In this document: one piece after another, positions 16,257 through 24,387 of the stretch
Position numbering within the stretch: the stretch's first letter is position 1
How the letters are laid out: the number at the start of each line of letters is the position of its first letter
Source: Chloroflexota bacterium
Lineage (GTDB): Bacteria > Chloroflexota > Anaerolineae > Anaerolineales > Anaerolineaceae
Length of the DNA: 64,000 nucleotides
Direction: 5' to 3'
Assembly (NCBI GenBank): GCA_012517865.1
Contig: JAAYUC010000008.1
Location: 85,767 to 149,766, forward strand
Translations under genes and position numbers: made by a program
Notes under the pieces: generated by a model
Database searches by the model: none
What the model saw: only the letters and a program-made list of their open reading frames with translations
What the model was told of the DNA's origin: nothing

Positions 16257-18121
16257 CCCCAGTAGATTTCTTGCTCGGAGGGTTTAAGGCTGCCGTACGC
16301 ATCCAGAATGCCGCAGTTGAAACAAGTATTACGACAGTCCTCGCGGGTTTTTCCTGCCTGGCTCAATCTCAGGTCGGTTAGCAAAAAGCGCTTGCTTACA
16401 CCTGTCGAGATATGGTCCCAGGGAAGGATTTCATCCAATCCGCGTTGCCTTCTGGTATAGAAATCAGGGTCAATGCCGCAAGCTGCAAAAGCGTCCAGCC
16501 AGGCAGTTACATTGAACCTTTCCGTCCAGGCATCCAACCTGGCGCCGTTTTTCCAGGCCTGCAGGATTACAGCGCCCAAACGGCGGTCCCCGCGCGAAAG
16601 CCAGCTTTCCAGGAGGGTGGAATCAGGAGGGTTGTAGGTCATCTTAATATCAGCTCTGCGCGTACCCTCCTTAAGCAAATCAATTTTAGATTGGAGCGAC
16701 TGCGCGTCTTCGATGGAGTACCACTGGAATGGGGTGTGGGGTTTGGGGATGAACGTGGCGATGCCCAGATGAACTCTGACCCGATTGCCCTTGATGGATT
16801 TCCCGATGCTCTTAATCCTGCGGGCAAGGTCCAGAATTGCCTGAACGTCTTCCATAGTTTCCTGGGGAAGGCCAATCATGAAGTAGAGCTTGAGACTCAG
16901 CCAGCCGTGTTCGAAAATTGTGCGCGCGGTTTCAAGAATCACCGCTTCATCCAGCGGTTTGTTGATAATGGCGCGCATCCGTTCCGTGGCAGCTTCGGGC
17001 GCGAGCGTGAAACCTCCGCCGGGACGCAGTTCCTTCAGTTCATCCATCAGGTCCACTGAGAATGACGCGATGCGCAGAGAGGGCAGGTTTACCTGCACGC
17101 GTGAATCCTTAAACCTGGCATAGACCTCGCGGATAATATCCAAAATGCGCGTGTGGTCGGAGGAAGAAAGCGAGAGCAAGCCCACCTGTTCGTAGCCGGT
17201 CGCGTCCAGACCCGCCTGGACCGCCGTGAGGATTTCTTCCGGCGAGCGTTCGCGCACAGGTCGGTTGACCATGCCGGCATGGCAAAAGCGGCAGCCGCGG
17301 GTGCACCCGCGCATAATTTCAACGGAAATCCGGTCGTGGACGGTTTCAACATTCGGGACGAGAAAGCGGGTGGTCGGGGCGGGGAGCCTGGCAAGGATGC
17401 GTTTTTTAACCGGCATGGCAACACCTTGCATCCATGGGAAAACGCTGTGGATTGTGCCATCTTCCGCGTACGATACTTCATAAAAACTGGGAACGTAAAC
17501 CCCGGGGATGCGGGCGAGGGCTTGAAACAATTCCAGCCGGGGGGAGGGATAGCGTTTCCACTCCTGGTATGCCCTGCTTATCTCAAGGATTAGCTCTTCG
17601 CCTTCGCCAATGGCAAAGGCATCGATAAAATCCGCCATTGGTTCAGGGTTATAGCAGGCCTGCCCGCCGGCAATGATAAGGGGATGCTCTGCGGTGCGCT
17701 CGCTTGCCAGCAGCGGAACCCCGGAAAGGTCAAGAATGTTGAGGACATTTGTATAGATTTGCTCGTACGGAAGCGTGAACCCGATGATATCGAATTTATT
17801 CAGAGGGGTTTTGGATTCCAACGAAAACAGCGGGATTTTGTTTTCCCGCAGCTGCGCCTCCATATCCACCCAGGGAGAGTAAGCGCGTTCTGCCAGCATA
17901 TCCGGCTGCTGATTGACGATATCGTAAAGAATCGCCAGGCCGAGATTGGGCTGACCCAGGTCGTAGATATCCGGGAACACCAGGGCGATGTGTGTTTTTA
18001 CGCTGTTCCAGTCTTTGCGCACCTGGTTGTGTTCGCCGCCGACGTAGCGGCCGGGTTTTTCCACGCTGAAAAGAATCTTTTCCAGTTTTTTATTGATATT
18101 CGTTGGTTGATTGTTGGTCAT
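16247..18121 (-). CDS. B12-binding-like radical SAM protein (TIGR03960 type)
   Basis: Protein of 624 residues. The N-terminal half (residues about 40-240) is a cobalamin-binding-like Rossmann fold (HIALVFPDIYDLGQPNLGL; DIIGFTLPYEQIYTNVLNIL). Then comes a radical SAM core with CTRGCRFC (Cys273, Cys277, Cys280) to hold a 4Fe-4S cluster and cleave S-adenosylmethionine. The C-terminus has another cysteine set (CRNTCFNCG), possibly a second metal site. The reaction is unknown. It shares one base (ATGA) with the FAH gene upstream and overlaps the DUF2344 gene downstream, so the operon is tightly coupled. Confidence 0.88.
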   Translation of the reverse strand: MTNNQPTNINKKLEKILFSVEKPGRYVGGEHNQVRKDWNSVKTHIALVFPDIYDLGQPNLGLAILYDIVNQQPDMLAERAYSPWVDMEAQLRENKIPLFSLESKTPLNKFDIIGFTLPYEQIYTNVLNILDLSGVPLLASERTAEHPLIIAGGQACYNPEPMADFIDAFAIGEGEELILEISRAYQEWKRYPSPRLELFQALARIPGVYVPSFYEVSYAEDGTIHSVFPWMQGVAMPVKKRILARLPAPTTRFLVPNVETVHDRISVEIMRGCTRGCRFCHAGMVNRPVRERSPEEILTAVQAGLDATGYEQVGLLSLSSSDHTRILDIIREVYARFKDSRVQVNLPSLRIASFSVDLMDELKELRPGGGFTLAPEAATERMRAIINKPLDEAVILETARTIFEHGWLSLKLYFMIGLPQETMEDVQAILDLARRIKSIGKSIKGNRVRVHLGIATFIPKPHTPFQWYSIEDAQSLQSKIDLLKEGTRRADIKMTYNPPDSTLLESWLSRGDRRLGAVILQAWKNGARLDAWTERFNVTAWLDAFAACGIDPDFYTRRQRGLDEILPWDHISTGVSKRFLLTDLRLSQAGKTREDCRNTCFNCGILDAYGSLKPSEQEIYWGCP

Positions 18122-18906
18122 CAGGCTTCCTCAACCGCGTAAGGCTTGCCCGCAATGACCGGATTGACCAGGCTGCCGATTCCGTCAATAAAGATTGATA
18201 CGACGTCGCCAGGGTTCAGTTTTCCAACGCCGGCTGGCGTGCCAGTGAGGATGACATCACCGGGCAGCAGCGTCATGATAGAGGAGGCGTAAAGTATCAG
18301 CTGTTCGATATTAAAGAGCATGTCCCTTGTAGAGGTCATCTGCCTTAAAACCTCATTTACGCGGCAGGTGATGAGGGCGTCGGATGGATCAAATTCTGTC
18401 TCAATCCAGGGTCCCAAGGGACAAAAGGTATCGAAGCCTTTGGCGCGAGTCCACTGACCGTCTCGCTGCTGCAGGTCGCGGGCTGTGACGTCGTTGGCAA
18501 TGGTGTAACCGAAAATCGCGTCCCGCACGGATTCCGGGCGCAGCCAGCGCGATTTTTTCTTTATCACCACCGCCAGCTCGGCCTCGTGTTCAACGCGTTC
18601 CGACTGCGGCGGCAGTACGATGGGGTCTCCGCTGCGTAGCAAGGTGGAAGGTGGTTTGAGGAACAGCAGCGGGATTTCCGGCGGAGTTTGGTTCATCTCG
18701 CGGATGTGTTCCTCGTAATTTCGCCCGACAGCAATGATTTTGGAGGGCTGGCAGGGTACCAGAAGTTTGAGCTCGGAAAGTGAAAATTCAGGGTCATAGC
18801 GTCGGAATTCCCCAAACGGGTCTCCCCGAATAACGCCGACCCGGTCCTGGTCTATCCATCCGTAAGAAGGCGGGGTGTATGCTGTTTCAAAACGCACAAT
18901 TTTCAT
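18121..18906 (-). CDS. Fumarylacetoacetate hydrolase family protein
   Basis: Protein of 261 residues with a typical FAH C-terminal domain. Visible motifs are the IIAVGRNYEEHIREM entry strand, the metal-binding EHEAELAVVI, the YTIANDVTARDLQ segment, KGFDTFCPLGPW and the closing ILTGTPAGVG. Members hydrolyse or decarboxylate acylpyruvates (for example YcgM/FAHD1, oxaloacetate decarboxylase activity). It is the first gene of the operon with the radical SAM, DUF2344 and HIT genes. The divergent tRNA-Val promoter lies just upstream. Confidence 0.93.
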   Translation of the reverse strand: MKIVRFETAYTPPSYGWIDQDRVGVIRGDPFGEFRRYDPEFSLSELKLLVPCQPSKIIAVGRNYEEHIREMNQTPPEIPLLFLKPPSTLLRSGDPIVLPPQSERVEHEAELAVVIKKKSRWLRPESVRDAIFGYTIANDVTARDLQQRDGQWTRAKGFDTFCPLGPWIETEFDPSDALITCRVNEVLRQMTSTRDMLFNIEQLILYASSIMTLLPGDVILTGTPAGVGKLNPGDVVSIFIDGIGSLVNPVIAGKPYAVEEA

Positions 18907-18915
18907 TTTTTTGTG

Positions 18916-18921
18916 TATAAT
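18916..18921 (+). promoter_or_regulatory. -10 box of the tRNA-Val gene
   Basis: A perfect TATAAT lies ten bases before the tRNA 5' end at 18932. No good -35 is visible; the upstream part overlaps the start of the divergent FAH gene. Confidence 0.55.
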
Positions 18922-18931
18922 TTCTTTCTCC

Positions 18932-19005
18932 GGGCGGATAGCTCAGTTGGTCAGAGCGCATCTTTTACACAGATGAGGTCGCAGGTTCGAGCCCTGTTCT
19001 GCCCA
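18932..19005 (+). tRNA. tRNA-Val (anticodon TAC)
   Basis: The acceptor stem GGGCGGA pairs with TCTGCCC, the D-arm is GCTC...GAGC, the anticodon stem-loop is CATCT-TTTACAC-AGATG (anticodon TAC, codon GTA), and the T-arm is GCAGGTTCGAGCCCTG (one G-T pair). The discriminator is A and CCA is not encoded. Confidence 0.94.
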
Positions 19006-19066
19006 TATTTTTATTTAACCCCCATATTATACCAATTCTGTATCCGGGAAGTCTTGGGAGGGCCTT

Positions 19067-19897
19067 CTAGTCGCTGGTCAGAATTTCCGCCTCGTCTTCG
19101 AGCACGAGGTAAGTCTCGGACAGGTAATCATCCAGGCCTGCCGGCTCAGGCGGGCGGTTGCAGTAGGTCCGATAGACACAATACCGGCAGCGGCGGATAT
19201 CGTCCGTTTTCGAGAAATCAGCTGGAGCGGCGCTGTTGAGCTGCCTTATCAAAGAGGTGACCAATTTCCGGGATTCTTCAATTTTTTCGGGTCCGCACTC
19301 CAATACAATCTGGTCCCAGGGTTCTGTCACTTCCCAATACAGCATGCGAATAACAAACTGATCGGCGCCAGCTCGCGAGCTGAGCTCCTGATTGAGAACC
19401 AAGGGGAATATCTTACTTTGAAGTTGGGCTTCCAACCAGTCCTTTGATGGCTTTTTTCTGGATGTTTTCCAATCATAAATCGTAAAAATCCGCTCCTCCT
19501 GCCGGATAAGGTCGTACTTGGCACCCAGGATAAAGCCGTCCAGCCGCGCGGTGAGCATGTGCTCAGGCCAAAGATTGCCTGAGAGTTCTCTCCCGACTGT
19601 CCGCAGGAATAATTCGAACCACCGCAAAACTCTATCATCCGGCTTGTCGGCGGCATTGTTCGTCACGATTTCCGCGGGTATACCGAGCAGGTATTGATGT
19701 GCAAGCTGGTGAAAGCGCGAACCCGCGAGGCGGTCACGCTCAAAAGCCAGCATGTCATCGGCGGCGGGGGCGGGCCACAAAAAATGCTCAATGTACCGCA
19801 GATAGAACTGCGCCTTGCAGTTTACGTACGACTGAAGATTGGATTGTGTGAACACAAATGTTTCAGGAAGCAGGCTGGTCACTCTTTTTCCTTTCAA
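19067..19897 (-). CDS. Stand-alone Fe-S PD-(D/E)XK nuclease (AddB/Cas4-type)
   Basis: Protein of 276 residues that is a free-standing nuclease domain of the AddB/RecB/Cas4 kind. The catalytic motifs are GSRFHQLAH (His64), the Asp in AKYDL (Asp129), YDWKTS (Asp142, Lys144) and the helix QLQSKIFPLVL. Four cysteines, one N-terminal (YVNCKAQF, Cys27) and three in C-x2-C-x5-C near the C-terminus (Cys237, Cys240, Cys246), match the pattern that holds a 4Fe-4S cluster in AddB. It is the third gene of a set with two helicase-like proteins and its start overlaps the UvrD-type gene by 35 bp. It probably supplies the nuclease activity of that complex. Confidence 0.88.
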   Translation of the reverse strand: MKGKRVTSLLPETFVFTQSNLQSYVNCKAQFYLRYIEHFLWPAPAADDMLAFERDRLAGSRFHQLAHQYLLGIPAEIVTNNAADKPDDRVLRWFELFLRTVGRELSGNLWPEHMLTARLDGFILGAKYDLIRQEERIFTIYDWKTSRKKPSKDWLEAQLQSKIFPLVLNQELSSRAGADQFVIRMLYWEVTEPWDQIVLECGPEKIEESRKLVTSLIRQLNSAAPADFSKTDDIRRCRYCVYRTYCNRPPEPAGLDDYLSETYLVLEDEAEILTSD

Positions 19898-22109
19898 GAT
19901 AGGCGCGCAGCGCGCTTACTGCCAGCGCTTCCGACTGTTTGCCGTCTCTGCCTGTGTTAAACGAAATCGTCAGCGAGCGCTTGGCGCGGGTAATCCCGAC
20001 GTACAACAACCGCAGGCGTTCCCGAGCGACATCCGCGCGCGCGATGGATTTTGTCTGGACATCCTGGCTGGTTCCTTCTGCCAGGGACCGAAGGAGAGCC
20101 ACCATTTCGGCCTGCATGTTCATTTTCCCGCGCAGGAAGTATTTCTCACCGCGCAGAGCCTCTTCATCTTTACCGGTCGGGAAATCAAAAGAGTTGGCAG
20201 AACTGATAAAGACCTTATCCCACTCCAGGCCTTTGGCTTTGTGTAGTGTAGCCACGACCACTTTTCCCCGGTATGCTTCCGGGTCAAAGCCTTCGCCGTA
20301 GGTTGCGAGCTGAGAAAACCTTCGTTCGCTCTTCGCGATTTTGAGCAGTTCGTCATTCAGGTCGGTCAGGGTCCATTCCGGATGCAAGTCCTGAAACTCC
20401 CGCAGCAAAAGTGCCGATTTATGGATGGAGGCCAGTTCCAGATTATCCAGCTCCAAATCCATGGCAGCCGCCAGGATGAATTGGTCGGGAGGAAGATGGG
20501 CGGCCATATGCCATTTACGCACCAACTCGCGAAACCGCAGGAGCTCATGCAAGACTTCTGCCGGTGTCCCCTCTTTTTCCAGCTGGCGCAGCCAGTCCGC
20601 CCCATCCCTCGGGTAAAGATAATCTTCCACCTGCTCACATTTTTTGATTATGGACGAACAAGCCTTGATAAAATCCCACCGTTCCTTATCCTCGCGCAGT
20701 TCGCGCCTGGACACCTGAAAGGCTTTCGCCAGAGCTTCGGCGTTATCAGGTTTGAGCAGGCAGGAAAGCAAAAGGTTGATAAGACCAACCGATACCCGCG
20801 AGTTTTCTGGCATCGCGGTGAGAGCATCGCTCACCTCAATCTTCCGCCGCCGGAATTCCGCGACAATGTCATTCACGCGTTTATTGATGAGAGCCAGCAC
20901 CACGACCGTGGTATCTGGATACTTTTTCAACCAATCTGTCACGGATTCAGCCAGGATGCGCAGTTCTAACTCCGGAGAAACTTGGCGGTTGTCCAGCGTA
21001 ATGGCAGGAACCAAAGCGTCTGGGTTTGGCTGGGGGTCGTCTGGCTGCGTGGTCTCTATCAGCGGCAGGGTCAGGGCTTCCCGGACTTCCTCGACCGGAT
21101 GCGCCGTTCGGGTCCAAACGCTCAGGTAATTCGCCAGATCAATAATCTCAGGGCAGGAGCGTCCGGATTCGGGCAGCGGTTCGCTGCGGACACCCTCTTC
21201 TTTCAGAAAAGATTTCAGCAGATTCGGATTTGCAGTCGTAAAGCTCTGGTAAATTGCCTGATTGGGGTCGCCCACGCGCACCCAGTTCCCGTAGGGGCCA
21301 ACCAGCTCCCGCAGGATTTTTTCCTGCAGCAGGCTGGAATCCTGGGCTTCGTCCTCAAGAATATAAGGCCAGCGGTACTGCAGCAGTGATGTAAGGCTGG
21401 GGTCTTCTCTCAGGCATTGATAAGCCAGCCGGATGAGGTCCGCGAAATCTACCGCCGCCCGGTACTGCAGCGCGTTCTGGTAATCGCGGTAGATTTCCAA
21501 CCCCATTTTCATCAAAGGGTTGGAGCGTAAAAACGAGCTTTCCAGCTTCTTTTCCAAAAGCTCAGGCGTCAGAAGATAGTCTTTGGCCGTCTTGATGAAG
21601 GCCAGACTTGATTCTTTTATCAGGTCGGGGAGGTCTTGCTGGGTGACTTTCTCTTTCTGTTTCGGGTTTAAGCCGTCTGCCAGCATGTCTTCAAACAGCG
21701 CGTGGTTGTTTCGGTACCAGGCCGAAACGCAGGTGCTCAGAATCGCGTCGGTATCTGCTTCTCCCAGGATCTGAAACTCATTGGTCAGGCCGGCCAGTTC
21801 AGGCCGCTCGCGAATGATGTCGTTGGCCAGGCCGTGCAGCGTGCGCACGCGGTAACCCAATCCGGAAAGGACTCCGCGTTCCCGCAGTAAGCCGGCAATG
21901 CGGTTGGCAAAAACATCCACAGCGGAATTGGAAAAAGTGACAATCAGGATTTCCTGGTCCGGCTGGAGCTCCACCTCCGTAACCAGTTTCACGGCAAGGC
22001 GCGAGAGCGTCCAGGTCTTTCCACTGCCTGGCACCGCGGAGATACCCATTTTGCCGCTGGTATAGGTCAGGATTCGTTCCTGGGAAGCCCTCAGACGCTC
22101 TTCAGGCAT
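19863..22109 (-). CDS. UvrD/AddA-type superfamily 1 helicase without nuclease domain
   Basis: Protein of 748 residues with all helicase motifs: Walker A AVPGSGKTWT (K31), IVTFSNSAVDVF (Ia), ILEDEAQD (II), VGDPNQAIYQSF (III), ESGRSCPEI (IV), VATLHKAKGLEWDKVFI (V) and LLYVGITRAKRSL (VI). The protein stops soon after motif VI, so it lacks the C-terminal nuclease that AddA or RecB carry. The nuclease is instead the next gene, overlapping by 35 bp. Upstream it overlaps the partner helicase-like gene by 8 bp. The likely role is ATP-driven unwinding of broken DNA ends for resection in recombination. Confidence 0.92.
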   Translation of the reverse strand: MPEERLRASQERILTYTSGKMGISAVPGSGKTWTLSRLAVKLVTEVELQPDQEILIVTFSNSAVDVFANRIAGLLRERGVLSGLGYRVRTLHGLANDIIRERPELAGLTNEFQILGEADTDAILSTCVSAWYRNNHALFEDMLADGLNPKQKEKVTQQDLPDLIKESSLAFIKTAKDYLLTPELLEKKLESSFLRSNPLMKMGLEIYRDYQNALQYRAAVDFADLIRLAYQCLREDPSLTSLLQYRWPYILEDEAQDSSLLQEKILRELVGPYGNWVRVGDPNQAIYQSFTTANPNLLKSFLKEEGVRSEPLPESGRSCPEIIDLANYLSVWTRTAHPVEEVREALTLPLIETTQPDDPQPNPDALVPAITLDNRQVSPELELRILAESVTDWLKKYPDTTVVVLALINKRVNDIVAEFRRRKIEVSDALTAMPENSRVSVGLINLLLSCLLKPDNAEALAKAFQVSRRELREDKERWDFIKACSSIIKKCEQVEDYLYPRDGADWLRQLEKEGTPAEVLHELLRFRELVRKWHMAAHLPPDQFILAAAMDLELDNLELASIHKSALLLREFQDLHPEWTLTDLNDELLKIAKSERRFSQLATYGEGFDPEAYRGKVVVATLHKAKGLEWDKVFISSANSFDFPTGKDEEALRGEKYFLRGKMNMQAEMVALLRSLAEGTSQDVQTKSIARADVARERLRLLYVGITRAKRSLTISFNTGRDGKQSEALAVSALRAYLERKKSDQPAS

Positions 22110-24198
22110 CCGCGCCCCCCTTCGCCGCCTGGCGAAGCAGATTTTGGATTTTTATCAGCAGAAGGCCCTTTTCTTCCTGACCGCCCTGGCCGTACTCGCT
22201 CAGCCCCAGGATTATTCCCTGTCTGCAGCGGTTGAGCATGCCATTCAGGATGCTGTCCAGAATTTCGAGGCTCACGCGTTTTTCTTCTTCGGTTGTCCAT
22301 TTATTTCCGTCCGGCCATTGGCGGCTGAGCACATAGGGCTGGGTAAGCGGTTGTTCCAGGCGTTCGTACCACCCCGTGCTACCGGCGCTCAACCAAACCT
22401 GGTAGTCTACCGTTTTCCCGGCGCTGAGAAATGTCAGGGCGGGCGTAATCAATACCTTTGTTTTATCCTCCAACTCCCAATCCCGCAGGTATTGGGCTGC
22501 TATTACGCCGTCCAAAATAGTCCTGATGAAATCCTGGTTCACCTGGTCCGTATTGGCGAGCTCCGAGGGATTCAAGGACAGTCGAAATTTCCGGAAGGAT
22601 TCCATTAGAATCGCGGTGGACTGCGCAGCCGCGGTGTTTTGATAAAACCCAAAGCCAGCGTGCGAAAGCACTTCGCCGAAAAGACGGCTGACCAGGAGGT
22701 CCAAAGGCTCGTCCGGAGGGGTATTTTCCAGCCAGAGGCGCAGAACCTCATAACGAACTGCCATTTCGCGGGGAATTCGGGCTTTCAGCTGGTCAGTGGC
22801 CGCGGCAAAAGGCAGTAAAGCGAAGCCTCCGCCGTTTTTGATGAATACCTCTGAGCACAGCAGCTGCGCCCTTACCAGGTCCAGGCCGTCTATACTGGCG
22901 GAAAGCACGCTGGTAATTCTGACAGGGTCCGGTAAAGGCAGCCAGGATGGATGCGCGAGCTGAGCCAGCGTGGTCAACTGCTGAACAACGGGGTTATCGA
23001 TGAGGGGAACCGAGGGACGCAGAACCCGGGATTGAAGGCCGACAGCGGAAAGCGACTGTTGGACAGCGAATCCCAACGCGCCAGGGAGATACGGAGCGAG
23101 AATCGCGATTTCACCGGGCGGAGTTCCTTTCATCACCAACTGCCGCACCATTTCGGACGTTTGTTGAAGCATTTCCGGGAAAAACCTGGCTGGTTTTTCT
23201 GGCAGCTGCAGGGCTTTAAGAAAATCCTCCCGATTAATCCCTGGAAGCGCGCGTCCCCGCTTCGGTTTGAGGGCAATCTTCAGAGCCTGGATGTGCGCTT
23301 CCTGATGCTGATGCGTGAAGCGCATGGTTTTCGCGGCAGCAGCCTTCAACCGCAGCGCGGAGCTTGGATCTGCTCCAAGAATTCGCCGATACCCGGCGTT
23401 ATCATCAAAAATCATAAGGGCGCTGGAAAAAGCCGGGAGCCATTCCATAATGATATCGTGGACAAAAGGCGGGTCTTCTTCGCAGTTATCGTAAACGAGG
23501 TGCTGATAGCTGCTGCGGAGAAATCGCTGGCAAAGCGGCTCATTCCAGACAAAATGCCGGAATAGTTCCACCTGGAGCGAATAATCCAACAGATTATTTT
23601 CCAGGCAGAACGCTCTGAATGCGTCCGCGGCCGCTTGCACATCACGATAAACGTTCAGCTGCGCCGGGCTGCCAGTCCAGGCGCGGGACAATCGCTCGCA
23701 AATTTCTCCAATTGGAAAACCAACCAGCGCGGATTTGTTGATGCTATCCAGAATCTGGCTGTAGAGGCGGCTGCGGGGAATGGAGACAGAACTGAACCTG
23801 CCGGCATCCAGCATGGGGTTTACCAGTTTCCCCATGTAAAATTGAGAGGTTTCCAGTGTCAGGAACTGGGGAGGCGCATAAGGCCTTAAAAACCCCGCGC
23901 GTTCGCTAATTAACGGCCAGAATAAGTCTACCATGCGGCGCGCGATGGTGTTCATCGTTGTCAGCGCGACGCGGCTTGGATTGTAACCTTCTGACTTTTC
24001 GAGCTCGCGGCGCAAAGCGGTGCCCATCACGCGCTGCGGAAGCAAAATCAGGATAGTTTCGTCCGGGCGTTCCGTGAATATCTTTCTGAGGCGGTGAATC
24101 GCGGCGGTTGTTTTGCCGGTACCGGCAGAGCTGTGTAAGAAGATACTTTTCTCCAGTGGAAAGGCGGTCAAAGCTTCTTGTTCAGCGGTCAAACGCAT
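22102..24198 (-). CDS. AddB-like helicase-fold protein with degenerate motifs
   Basis: Protein of 698 residues. It keeps Walker A (SSAGTGKTT, K29), but later motifs are altered: motif II reads LVYDNCEED instead of DEaQD, and motif III is MIFDDNAGYRRI. C-terminal segments such as IAILAPYLPGALGFAVQQSL resemble the 2A/2B region of UvrD-like proteins. This pattern, an ATP-binding but catalytically reduced helicase beside an active one, resembles AddB or RecC, which scan DNA for regulatory sites. Unlike AddB it has no C-terminal nuclease; a separate gene encodes one. It is the first gene of the three-gene set. Confidence 0.8.
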   Translation of the reverse strand: MRLTAEQEALTAFPLEKSIFLHSSAGTGKTTAAIHRLRKIFTERPDETILILLPQRVMGTALRRELEKSEGYNPSRVALTTMNTIARRMVDLFWPLISERAGFLRPYAPPQFLTLETSQFYMGKLVNPMLDAGRFSSVSIPRSRLYSQILDSINKSALVGFPIGEICERLSRAWTGSPAQLNVYRDVQAAADAFRAFCLENNLLDYSLQVELFRHFVWNEPLCQRFLRSSYQHLVYDNCEEDPPFVHDIIMEWLPAFSSALMIFDDNAGYRRILGADPSSALRLKAAAAKTMRFTHQHQEAHIQALKIALKPKRGRALPGINREDFLKALQLPEKPARFFPEMLQQTSEMVRQLVMKGTPPGEIAILAPYLPGALGFAVQQSLSAVGLQSRVLRPSVPLIDNPVVQQLTTLAQLAHPSWLPLPDPVRITSVLSASIDGLDLVRAQLLCSEVFIKNGGGFALLPFAAATDQLKARIPREMAVRYEVLRLWLENTPPDEPLDLLVSRLFGEVLSHAGFGFYQNTAAAQSTAILMESFRKFRLSLNPSELANTDQVNQDFIRTILDGVIAAQYLRDWELEDKTKVLITPALTFLSAGKTVDYQVWLSAGSTGWYERLEQPLTQPYVLSRQWPDGNKWTTEEEKRVSLEILDSILNGMLNRCRQGIILGLSEYGQGGQEEKGLLLIKIQNLLRQAAKGGADA

Positions 24199-24338
24199 GC
24201 CTGAACCCCCACCGAAGCGTTATCAATACCCAAATTTCCCGCGGTTTCATGCATCCTGGCCACAGTCCCAATTATAAGGCAGGTCAATTCTTATCGGATG
24301 ATGAATAGTAATATCGATATAGTGACAAATGGACGGCT

Positions 24339-24347
24339 TGGTATAAT
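24339..24347 (+). promoter_or_regulatory. Extended -10 promoter of the acyl-CoA synthetase gene
   Basis: TGGTATAAT combines a TGn extension with a perfect -10 hexamer. Predicted transcription starts near 24354, leaving a leader of about 34 nt with GAAAGGA before the ATG. Confidence 0.65.
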
Positions 24348-24387
24348 TCTGACAGGCTAAGCTAACACTCGAAAGGAATTCCCACAG

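Noticed and set aside
19067-24198. Anti-phage defence island
   Set aside because: The set looks like an end-resection complex; no typical defence genes, toxins or mobile elements accompany it.
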